51,994 nt of DNA from Tilletiopsis washingtonensis. Lineage: Eukaryota > Basidiomycota > Exobasidiomycetes > Entylomatales. The position numbers and the translations under genes were made by a program. The stretch spans positions 158,658 to 210,651 of the forward strand of contig NW_020312020.1 in NCBI RefSeq assembly GCF_003144115.1, given 5' to 3'. A model generated the notes under the pieces. That model saw nothing but the letters and a program-made list of their open reading frames with translations, was not told the DNA's origin and did no database searches. Below are positions 1 to 9,948 of the stretch, in pieces. How positions within the stretch are numbered: position 1 is the stretch's first letter; each line of letters starts with the position of its first letter.

Positions 1-1933
1 CCCCCCCTTCCCCGATGCCAAACTCACCTGCGTTGGCTCAGCACATGTCTGCAGGCCCTGGCGAGCGGATCTTCCTTCTGCACCGTTGCAGCAGCAGCAG
101 CACCGCCACCAGCAGCCTCGGCCGCGGCATAAGGCTTGCGCACGTCGATGCACGTCTCTTCCTTGCCAAGGTCGCGCAGCACATCGCCCGTCGTCACGCC
201 AATGACGATTTCGTTGACGGAGAACATGCTTGGGTTGGGGAGACACTTGACTCGCTTGTGCAGGGAAGCGCGGTCAGGCAAACTGCAGCGACGGTGAAAC
301 CAGGAAAGCAGACCGGATCCGCACCTTTGGAATGCCGAGCGCCGCGTCTTTCTTGTCCAGCATCGGCTGAGGCCAGGCCGCGTGCTTCGAAGCGGCGTCT
401 TTGGTGCTCGGCACGAGAATGACCGTAGTTCTAGGTGCCGTCTTCTCCAGTCTCGCAAGTCGCTCGGAGATGTGTGCCTTGAAGATTTCCTCTGGCAGCA
501 GATCCTGTCCGGGTGCCAGGAGCGCAGGATGGGAGAGCGAGAGAAAGGGCCCCAGGAGGAGGAAGACGTCTGGACGCTCTTCCTCGACGGCATCCATCAG
601 TCGATGCCACGGCCCGAAGGCAAGATCTGACTCGGCAGAGTAGGGCCCGGAGGCGACTAGCAGCGACATGGGACCTGAAGCCAGGCGAGCAGCGTCATGT
701 TGATGCGTCAAGAGATCGGCCGCGTCGGTGCTAGCGTGCGGCAATGCCGGAGGCTGGAGATTCGCGGGCATCAGCGGCAGCAGTTCGCCACGCCCGCACG
801 AGCCTGCACTCACGAGCAGCACCTCGTCGACGACAAACTTGCCCGCACCGCCGTTCTTGCCCAGCAGGCCCACGACCATGCCGGGAAAGAGGCCGGCGCG
901 CTCAAAGGCCACGCGCCCTTCCGGCGTGCGCACCGTGGTGCGTTCGGGAAAGACGAGGGGCGTGCGACTGCCGGCGCCGACGAGCCGCGAGCTCTCGAGG
1001 ACAATGTTCTCCCGGCTCAGCGCGGGATAGCCGCGCCCGTCGGACTCGAAGTCCTCTTCGACGCCGGCAACGGCACGCGGCAGAGAGGGACAGAGTCGGC
1101 CGAGCACGTAGACGGCGTCTTGTGTCGGCAGACTGGCGTCTGCGATGTCGGCAGACGGCAGGGAATACGCCTCGAGCAGCGCGGCAGAGAGGGCATCGAT
1201 ACGGTCGTCGAGCGCTGCACTCGGGCGTCAGCGAGACGGGCCAAGGGCGCAGAGCAGCGGCACGACGCACCTTCGCCCTTGCCTCCCATGCGCTCAAACA
1301 TGTAGCGATAGCCCCACGCGCGCGGGTCGGTGCCGACCGCCAGTGCCACGCGCTGCGCGCCCGGCCGCTCGGCACCCGGCGGCGCCTTAGCGATGTGTGC
1401 ATTGAGCACCTCGAGCGTGGTGAAGGGCGCGCGATCCGGTGCAGGCGTTGCAGGCGTGGCGGGCGTCGCAGGCGCAGAAGCGGCCGCTGCGGCAGAGCTC
1501 GGCCGCAATGCCGAGCCTGAGGCGGCGCCCGAGGCGGCACTGCCCCGGCCAAAGGGCGCGCCCATGGGGGTGCGCGGTGTGGCGGCGAAGCTGCCGCCAG
1601 CCGTCAGTCTGGGCGGGGCGCTCACGGCGATGCGCACACTCACCCATGGCTGCGCCCCGCGGCGCGCATCGGCGTCATGGCGACGTCGCGCTCGCTCTTG
1701 CGCTGCTCCTCGCGCAGGCCCGCCTCGAGCAGGTCGAGGGCATCGCGGTCCAGCGCCTGGGGTGCATCGGCATCGCGTGGCTGGGCGTTGGAGATGAGCT
1801 GCGCCTCGTACTTGTAGAAGAGGTCCTGCGCCGTGGGCACCTGCTGCGGATAGGTGGCGAGCAGACGCGCCAGCGTGGCGACGTGTGCAGAGTGCGCCGG
1901 CAGCCCAAAGAGCGACGCCAGCTCGGCGGACAT
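1..1933 (-). CDS. POL12: DNA polymerase alpha subunit B (partial, 3' end off window)
   Basis: Non-catalytic B subunit of the polymerase alpha-primase complex, which starts lagging-strand DNA synthesis in the nucleus. Exons on the minus strand: 1933-1644, 1608-1271, 1214-325 and 254-28; the gene then enters an intron (donor at 27) and leaves the window. The frame is kept across all junctions. The N-terminal 90 residues fit the family's helical domain. A low-complexity Pro/Ala linker follows. The OB/phosphoesterase part shows FPGMVVGLLGKNGG, the block PDVFLLLGPFLSLSHPALL, a later VILVPSTKD and then NPSMFSVNEIVIGVTTGDVL, all matching conserved blocks of this family. I chose the ATG at 1933 (MSAELASLFGL), because the frame further upstream has no ATG. 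The first intron would be only 35 nt. Divergent from KAP120 across 462 bp. Confidence 0.93.
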
Positions 1934-2395
1934 GGCCGCGCAGAGCTCCGGGATGCCGTGCGGTGCTGCGGGAGGCAGATGCACAAGGCGTGGCGAGAAT
2001 GCGGGCTAGCGAAGCTGGAGGAGGATGGCGGTCAGAGCATCGGATGTGCTTCGCGCTTCGCCGCTGTCCAACACGCCGCGCGCCGCACGGCCGCCGCCGC
2101 GCCTTCACGCGTCGCGTAGAGTGCTCGCTGCTCCCACGCGGCGGCGCTGCAAGTGTCACTTTGTCACGTGCGCCGCCCGTGCGCTGCGCGGCTGCTCCAC
2201 TTCGAGCACTTGCCTGCTCCGTGCCTCTCTTCTCACCTCATTCCGCCTCTCAGCATCAAATACCCCTTCTCGCCGACAGCTTCGCCACGCCAAAGAGACA
2301 CAGCGCATCGCCGCCCCAGCGCCGTCGTCTCTCGCGCCGCGCTCGCCCAGGCACGAGGCTGGCCTCTTGCCCGCGCGACAAGGGCCGCCGGCATC
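1934..2395. promoter_or_regulatory. Divergent promoter region POL12 / KAP120
   Basis: This 462-bp spacer lies between two divergently transcribed start codons, so it must hold both promoters and both 5' leaders. The only recognisable element is a GTCACGTG E-box at 2163-2170. The stretch from about 2200 to 2395 is pyrimidine-rich on the plus strand, as is common upstream of fungal start codons. I see no other gene or RNA here. Confidence 0.6.
2163..2170. promoter_or_regulatory. E-box (GTCACGTG)
   Basis: An exact CACGTG palindrome with a 5' GT, midway between POL12 and KAP120. Such sites are bound by bHLH factors of the Cbf1/USF type in fungi. A similar CACGTGAC lies in the NOP58/ING spacer. 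Function is inferred from position only. Confidence 0.35.
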
Positions 2396-5300
2396 ATGGC
2401 GACGCTCTCCGCCGCAGAGCTGACGCTCGTGCTGCTGCACGCCACGGCGCCCGATGCACGGCGCCTCTCCATGGCCAACGCGCAGCTGGAGCAGTGGGAG
2501 AATGCGGAGCCCACGCTCTGGGCGCGCCTGCTCGACATGGCCTTTGACGCACAGCTGCCCCTCGATGCCGCCGTGCTAGCCCACGACGGCAGCGAGGAGA
2601 GTGCAAGACGCACTGCCGTGCGCAGCATGGCCATCATTCGCTTCAAGAATGGCATCGACAAGCACTGGAGGAGCCGCGTCGCCGGGTGCGTTGAGCGTCG
2701 CGCTGAGCTGGGCGTCACGTCGACGATGCCTCGAGCCCGTTGCTGAGCTGAGACTGACTGCTCCTCATGCCTCCTCCAGTCGCGGTCATGTGTGAGTGAC
2801 GCATGCGCCAGCGCAGTGCACGTGCGGTCCTGAGATTCTCGCAGCACGATTGCAGCAGAGGAGAAGGCGCGCCTGCGGACCCGCCTCTGGGCCTGCCTCG
2901 ACGAGCACAACAAGACGGTGAGCCGCGAGCTGCGCGCGGTGTCAGCCTTGAGCTGATCTAGGTGTGTCGCAGATCGCTCTGCAGACGTCGATTGCCATCA
3001 CGCGCATCGCGCGCTACGACTATCCGACTGCATGGCCGACGCTCTTCGACGAGCTGACGCGCTCGCTGTCCGAGGCGCATGCGGTGCAGTCGAGCTCTGC
3101 GCAGGAAGCGGAGCGCGACCAGGCACGCCTGAGACTGCTGCGCGGGGCCGATGTGCTGCAGCGCGTGCTCAAGGAGCTCGGCACCGTCAGGCTGCTGGCC
3201 GGCAAGATCCGCATGACCGAGGTCAGGCAAGCAGCTCTCGTCTACCCCAGCGCTTCGCTGAATCCCTGTCACACAGCTGGCAAAGGCATTTCTGCCGCAG
3301 CTGCACTACGTGTTCCAGCGCTTCTTCGTCGAGACGTTTCCGTCGTCGCCCGACTCGATGTCGGAGGCGGATCTGGCTGGCTGGGCATCGACACCTGCGC
3401 TTGCAGACCGCGTCAGGACAAGCCAGCTGCTGCTGCGCGCCGTGATGCATCTCGTGCTCGCCGATCCCGGCCTGCTCACGACACAGGGCTCCTCTGAGGG
3501 CGGCGCGTCGCAGAACCAAGCGATGCAGGTCTTTGCCGCTGCTCCCGCTGCGCTGTCCTGCCTCAGCAACACGCGTCTCGCCTACCTACGCCTCTTCCGC
3601 AGAGCGTCGGCCGCCGAGCAGCAGACGCACCTGCCGCTCCTCGCCAACCTGACAAAGCACGTGCTGGCGTTCGGCAAGCTCTTCGTGGCGCTCATCGGCC
3701 GGGACCGGTCTCAGGCCAGCCGCTGGAGTGGCTGGTCCGACGTCGCCGGTTGGTACTGGGCCACCGCGCGCTCCGCGCCTAGCGACACGACGAGCGTCGC
3801 GCGCGACTCGGCCACCTCCGTCGAGGCCTTTACGCTTGATCAGCCGCCACGCTTCGTCGTGCAAGCGCTGGTGCTGATGAAGATGAGCCTCAACGGCTGG
3901 AAGCAAAGCCCGCCTGCGCCCTTCAACTCTCGCGACTTCTTCACCGAGGTCGTCGAGGTGCTGGTGGGGCGGCTGATGCGCCTGACGCCGGACGATCTGG
4001 CTCGATGGGAGGCGGATCCGGAGGACTTTGTCAAGGAGGAGCAGAGCGAGGCCATCGACATCGACATCCGGCCCGCCGCAGAGCGGCTATTGATGCTCGC
4101 TGCGCGCTACAGTCAGCCACCGCACCTGGTCGGCGAGCTACTCTGGACGCGCTTCGAGAGTGCGGCCGGACTGCCAATCGCGGACATCGATGCTGTGCTG
4201 CAGCGAGACGCCGTCTACGCCGCCGTGGGACGCTGCCGCGAGTACCTCTCCGAAGATGCGCGCGCGCTCATCGGGCAGCGCTGCGGCGAGCGTCTGGCGC
4301 GCGAGGCCATGCTGGGGCCCGAGAGCGGCAGTAGCTGGGTCATTGTGCGTCGGCGCGTGGCGTGGCTCTTCTGGGAGTGGTCCGAGCTCGTCACGACGGC
4401 GCACCGTTCGGCAGTGTACGCGGCGCTCGTGTCGCTGCTGGAGGATCACGCAGGCATCACGGATCTCGCGGTGCGCCTGGAGGCCGCGCGCTCGTTGGGC
4501 GCACTGGCCGACTCGCTCGAGTTCGACGCCGACACATTTGAGCCACACATTGAGGCGGCGCTCGGCGGACTCGCTCGTCTGGTCGCCGCGTCCGATCTGC
4601 AAGCCGTTGACTCCATCCGCACCTGCACCAACTCGCTGAGCGTGCTGACAGAACGCCTGGGCGCACGCATCACCCCTTACGTCGAGACTCTCGTTGGGCT
4701 CGTGCCTGCACTCTGGGCCTACGACGATCCGCAGTTCCTCTCCAAAAGCAGCATCCTCTCCTTTGTCGGCAAGATGCTGCATGCCATTCAGCTCGTGCCC
4801 TATTCGGAGAACGGGCCTGCGGTGAGATTGCACGCCGTGGTGGAGCCGCTTGTGCGCTACAGCTTGACCGATCAGGTAAGTGGCCGGGCAGGCGAGTGAA
4901 GTCGTTGCCTCTGCTGATGCCCCGCTTCAGGCCGCTTCGCCCATGATCGGCAAGGACGCGCTGCTGCTCTGGATCCGTGCGCTGCACTCTGCGCCACAGA
5001 TGACACCGGCTCTGTTCGGCCTGCTCGAGCTGCTGCCGACGCTGCTGGAGCAGCCCGACTTTTGCGCCGAGGCGTCTCGCGCCTGCACCGAGTATGCACT
5101 GCTGTGTCCTGCCGAGCTGTGCACTGTGAGTGCCTCTCGTAGCGACGGGCTGCGATGGGAGCTGACGCGAGGGCGCAGCATCACGGCACGGGCCTCTTTG
5201 CCGCGTTTGCCAGCATCCTCTCCGACCCGCTCAATCCCGCCATTCTGTGCCCCGTCAGCGCCCTCGACAGTCTGTTGCAGTCTCTGTCTGCGCATGGCGC

Positions 5301-6102
5301 GGCCGGCAGCTATTGGCCGCAGCTTGCAGACGCCAGCAACGTCTTTGCGCTGCTCGTTGGCACTCTGCTACAGGTCAAGGTGCGTGACGCTGTTGCCGCC
5401 CGAGCCCAGCCTGGCTGTTGACCTAGCCCTTTGCAGGAGTCGCCTGTCATCGCAGGCCACATCGTTGCACTGCTGGCGCGCATGGCCGTGCAGTCCCCCG
5501 AGCGCTCCTTCATCGCGCTTCTCCGCTCCGCCGGCCCAAAGCTGGGCCATCAGCCAGCCGACGTCGGCCGAGGCGTGATCATGCCGCTGGTGCAGGAGTG
5601 GTGCGACCGCTTCGAGAACATGGCCTCGGCACGCCGGCGCAAGATTACCTGTCTGGGCCTGGCGGCGATGCTGCGCGCCGCGCGGGCAGGTGAGGATGCG
5701 GAGGTGTTCGAGGCCGTGCCCGCCATGGTCGCGCTGTGGTCGGACGCCATGAGCGAGTTCAAGCACGAGCCGCGCACCGGGTGAGTGCGAGCGAAGAGGG
5801 CGCAGCAGAGCGGCACGAGCAAGCAGCAGCTAACGCTGCGTGTTCGCAGCAACAAATCTCGCTCCACTTCGCCGCCGATCGTGGCGCTCTCCGACGACGA
5901 AGGCGATGAGCTAGAAGACACGGCGCCTGGCTCGGCGCGCGCCGGCGCGCTGGCGGATCTGGATCCGGCCTACACGACCGACATTGGCGCCGCCGTGTCG
6001 GCTGCGCTCAACGATGCTCAGGCACAGGCAGGCCCCCATGTCTTTTCGGCGGTAGATGTCCTCGTGCTCGACATGCTGCGCGCTGACCTTGCGCAAAGCT
6101 GA
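2396..6102 (+). CDS. KAP120: Karyopherin beta Kap120 / importin-11 family
   Basis: HEAT-repeat nuclear transport receptor of the importin-beta superfamily; it carries cargo through nuclear pores under Ran-GTP control (family knowledge). Exons: 2396-2685, 2845-2917, 2973-3221, 3277-4875, 4931-5125, 5179-5379, 5437-5780 and 5850-6102, giving 1067 aa, close to the family's usual 970-1050. Residues 25-100 form the importin-beta N-terminal domain, with the diagnostic IIRFKNGIDKHWR. This is followed by ITRIARYDYPTAWPTLFDEL, typical of the Kap120/IPO11 branch. The rest is helical repeat. An acidic loop (SDDEGDELED) lies near the C terminus. The ATG at 2396 sits at the start of the domain. Family assignment is firm; the choice of Kap120 over other karyopherins rests on the KNGIDKHWR region and overall length. 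Confidence 0.9.
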
Positions 6103-6237
6103 TTGTGCTCGGGGCACAATGTCACCTCTCGTCACCCTGAGCATGGCTCTCGTCGCACCTCAGCTCTCTGCAGCGAAGCACGTGAGCCGCCGTCTCCGCC
6201 TCGTCACGCCTGCCGTGATGCGTGAACGTCTCTGCAT

Positions 6238-8277
6238 TCAGAACTTGAGCTTGGGCCGGTCGAGGACGTGGCGCCTCCACGTCTTTGAGACAGTGTAGCG
6301 AGGCGGGCGTTGCTGCGTCATTGGACTGCACATGAGACAGCCGCACGTCTCGCTGCCGGCCTGCCGGATATGGAGACCAGCGCATGCCATGCAGAAGCGC
6401 CATTCGCAGTCCGGCAAGCCCTGAATCCAAGGCCCACGTCCGCCGACAGCGACGGAACGTGGGGCTTCAGGCGTTCTCTTGCGAGCCGCCGCATCGGCGA
6501 AGAGGTAGTCCGTCCATGCCGGAAGGTAGCCGTACTTGCGAGCTTCAGCGACGATGCGGTCGAGGCCTTCGAGTTGCTTGCAGGCCCAGTAGAACGAGAC
6601 GGATCGATCGTCGGGCAGCTCTTGCTGCAGGCGACTCCAGAGTGGCGCACGCGTGGGCGGCGCATGGACGAGGCGATGGCACGAGACGCACGGGTACGGC
6701 GCAAAGTCAAAGTGCCGCAAGAGCGACTCGGGGAGCACGCCGGCGAGGTCTGAGCTGCTTGCGCCGGCTTGGCCAGCGACATCAGCTGCCATCGATGCGA
6801 GTGTGGGTAGAGGCAATGGTGTAGGCGCAGAGGTCGTCCGCTCGCTGTTGCTGGCGACTGCCGAGCCGAGACCGACGAGGCGGCCATCGCCGGCGAAGGT
6901 GTCCATGTCGATCCACGTCGACGAGCCCGTGGCGATGGCACGTGCAATGCCGCGGAACGGTGAGGCCGCGAAGCCCGTGTAGCGGAAGTTGACCACGCTC
7001 TCGAAGCATGCCACCGAGGGGGGCATCGGCGGAGGCAAGACGCCTGCCTCTGCCCAATTGCCAGACTGAGTGGAAGCGCCGCGCTGCGTGAGGATCAATG
7101 TCGTCGTGCTGCCGAGCCCCGGCGTGTGCAGAGCGACGTGGTTGATGACTGTCCAGCATTCATGAGCAATAGGCGAGGAGGCTTGCGAACGACACACTCA
7201 CCGACGGCACGTTGTTCCGCGCTGCCCATGACATACAGATGTCTTCCCTCTGCGCCGTCATACAGCGGCAGAGACTGCGAGCTTGCTACGTCGAGATCAC
7301 CTAGAGCATCGACTGCTGGTAAGATACGCTTGGGATGCAGTTGCAGGAGATGCTGCACTTGAGAGAGCGCCTCGAGTGGAGTAAGATGCGCATCAATGTC
7401 GAGCACGTCTGCGCGAGGCTCGAAACGAGGCTTGCGTTGCAGCCACATGCGTTCGACTGAGCTGGCGAGCAGACTGCGCTGCGTGTCTGGCTCTGCCAGC
7501 TGCGGCGATGTCCCGATGGTGCTGTCTGCATCGCATGGCGGATCGGACATCGCGTTTGACGGCGTGGTCGGGCGGCTCGGCGAGGTCGAGATGTGCGGTG
7601 AGGCCGAGCTGCCGGGCTGCGCCGAGTTGGAAGGATGCGCCGCCTCGGCACGCCTGAGAAAGGGCGCCCAGAGGCGCACACACTTGTCGATGGCCTTGGC
7701 TGCTGCTCGCGTGCGCGAGCGCTTGTACTGCGTCGAGCGCGGTGCGGCAGAGGAGGCGACGTGCGCCAGACGCTCGCAGAGGCGGTCTGCCACGCATCAA
7801 CGACCATCAATGAGGGGCGTGCCAGGGAGGGCCGGAAAAGATCAAGGCCAGATACGCACCGAAGGAAGGCCGGATCACCACATCCTCCAGGCGCCTGGAT
7901 GCCTGTGCCGGCTTGACGAGCTGCTCGAGCGCGCCTGCCAACGCCTCCCAGTCAATCATGACTGGCGTGCCTTGACCACACGGCAGGAGCTGTCTCTGAT
8001 CGACCCACGGCAGCTGCTGCTGTCCGTCTGGCTTCCACGCCTCCTCTTCCGGCGGCGCAGCAAACGGCCAAGGCGGCGAGCCATCGAGCGCGTAGTGCGC
8101 CTGCAGGAGCGCGCTGGCCGCGAGAGAGTAGCCGGCAGCAGGCGCACGGCGGACGTCGAGCAGCCGAGGCGAGCTGCTGCTGCCAGCGGCGGCGGTGCGC
8201 TGCTCGAAGTCACTCATGCGCTCCGACTCGGGCGACGAGGCTTCGTCGCCACTGCCCGCCGCCTGGGAAGCCCACAT
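6238..8277 (-). CDS. Unrecognised 637-aa protein with C-terminal CxxC motifs
   Basis: Three exons (8277-7860, 7786-7202, 7148-6238; introns of 73 and 53 nt) give 637 aa in frame. I do not recognise the family. The first 60 residues are polar and Ser-rich. Residues around 110-190 (VMIDWEALAGALEQLVKP onward) look helical and globular, then a Ser/Pro linker. The second half has a compact hydrophobic region (VINHVALHTPGLGSTTTLIL) and ends in a Cys-rich part: CVSCH, FCMACAGLH and CGCLMC. These could bind one or two zinc ions, or act in redox chemistry. The segment FYWACKQLEGLDRIVAEARKY is well ordered. No signal peptide or clear membrane segment. The start ATG at 8277 is the first in frame after the spacer. 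Tail to tail with KAP120 (135 bp). Confidence 0.75.
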
Positions 8278-8743
8278 GGCGCCGAATGGCCTGGCTGTAG
8301 CTGCGCAAGTCTGGCCAGCGGTGCGCTGCACTGTGTGCCACACACGCCCCGTCGCGCACACGCCTCTAGTGCACAGCCTGCGCCCGGCGCGGAGCTTCAG
8401 TCGAGGCGATGCAGATGCGCAGCGAGATGGATGCGTCGGCAGCGTCGCTGGCAGCCTGGCGGCCGCGGACGCTGGCGCGGCGGCTGGCGGATGCGGGTGC
8501 GTGTGGTCGCGAGGGAAGATGTGTGCGTGGGCGGGGTGCTCTGCACCTGCAGGGCGTGACAGTAAGAGTGATGTGGAGGTCACGCAAGCTGTGGCTCGAG
8601 CGTTGCACGCATTTCACGCGCGCGCCGCGCCTCGAGAAGGAGAAGGAGGCGCACCCTGACCATGCAGCCGGCCAGCATCAGCACCCTGACCGCCCACCGC
8701 CAGGCGCCCGGCACCGCTGCTTGTCACCCGCACACCACAAGCC
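8278..8743. promoter_or_regulatory. Divergent promoter region, Cys-motif gene / alpha-beta hydrolase
   Basis: A 466-bp spacer between divergent starts. I see no conserved element. It is very GC-rich on the gene-3 side, with a purine-rich patch (GAGAAGGAGAAGGAGG) near 8634. Open frames here have no ATG-led, protein-like content. Confidence 0.5.
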
Positions 8744-9896
8744 ATGGCCGACGCCTCCGCCTCCTTGCCGCCGCCGCCCGGCAGGCATGCCTATTCGCTG
8801 CAGTATCTGCGCCTGCAGCTCTTCGCCCTCGTGCTGCGCTCCCTCATCGCGCCGCTCAACTGGCTCGGCAAGCTCGTCATCCCCTATGGCGTCTCGGGCG
8901 TCGTGCGGCACTCCTTCCTCATCCCGAGCCGCGACAAGGGGCGCCGCATCCGCGTGTGGGCGTACGAGTGCAGCGCCACGCGGCACCAGCGCAAGGCCGT
9001 CGTGCTCAACTGGCACGGCAGTGGCTTCATGACGCCCGGCCTCACGCAGGACGCCGCCTTCTGTGCGCAGCTGGCGCGCCAGCTCGACTGCGTCGTGCTC
9101 GACTGCGACTACCGCAAGGCGCCCAGCCACCCCTTCCCGGCGGCGCCCAACGACGCCGAAGATGCTGTGCGCTGTGAGTGTGTTCTGCAGCCACCACTCT
9201 CCCACTCTACCCCCTGCTGCCCTCGGCGTGTGGGCGCGCGGCTCACGCTGGTCTCTCGCGCTTGCGCAACAGGGGTGCTGAGCAAGACGGAGCGCTTTGA
9301 CACGTCGCGCATCGCACTCACCGGCTTCTCGGCGGGCGGCAATCTGGCCTTGTCCGTCTCCAACTCGCTCGGGCCCTCGCTCATCTCTGCCGTCGCCACC
9401 TTCTACGCGCCCACCAACTTTACGCTCGGCGACGGCGTCAAGCGTGCGCCCGAGGGCCAGCCCTTCAAGCCCCTCGTCTGGGTCTTTCGCCAGTTTGCGC
9501 TGGCGTACCTGCCCAAAGGCACGCGCAGGGAGCATCCGCGCCTCTCGGTGCTCTTTGCGCCGCCCGAACGATACCCGGGCACGGTGCTTTGCATCTGCGG
9601 CGCGATGGACACTCTGCATGAGGATTCGGTGCGCCTGTGCAAGCGCCTGCAGGAGGCAGGTGGACAGGATGTAGAGTTCATCAGCGCGCCGGGAAGACGG
9701 CATGGCTGTGAGTCACGCGCGCGGCCGGCGGCCATTATCTCTCTCTTGCAGACCGGCTGATCCCCCGTCGCTGCCCGCAGGGGACAAGGGCCTGACGAAG
9801 GCGGCGAGAGAGGAGGCGCGGGGCTACTATCGCCAAGTGGGCTTGGCGATCGAGAGAAGTTGGCAGAAGAAGCCGGCGCGCGAGAGTCGCCTCTGA
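8744..9896 (+). CDS. Alpha/beta hydrolase (hormone-sensitive lipase / fold-3 type)
   Basis: Predicted esterase or lipase that cleaves carboxylic esters. Exons 8744-9173, 9273-9707 and 9781-9896 give 326 aa, the usual size for the HSL/alpha-beta hydrolase-3 family. The oxyanion-hole motif is NWHGSGF (HGSG where HGGG is most common). The nucleophile elbow is GFSAGG. The acid is probably the Asp in CGAMDTLHED, and the base the His in GRRHGW, split by the last intron. A hydrophobic stretch at residues 20-50 (LQLFALVLRSLIAPLNWLGKLVIPY) could anchor the enzyme to a membrane. Family members include detoxifying esterases and sterol deacetylases; the substrate cannot be read from sequence. The convergent kinase gene ends only 52 bp away. 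Confidence 0.88.
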
Positions 9897-9948
9897 TCCG
9901 GGCTCGGACCAGCAGTGAGGGGTAGAGGAGAGAGACATCGCCAACTAA

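Noticed and set aside
1934-1984. A longer POL12 N terminus reaching 1984
   Set aside because: The upstream extension has no ATG; the first ATG in frame is at 1933, where homology to the family begins.
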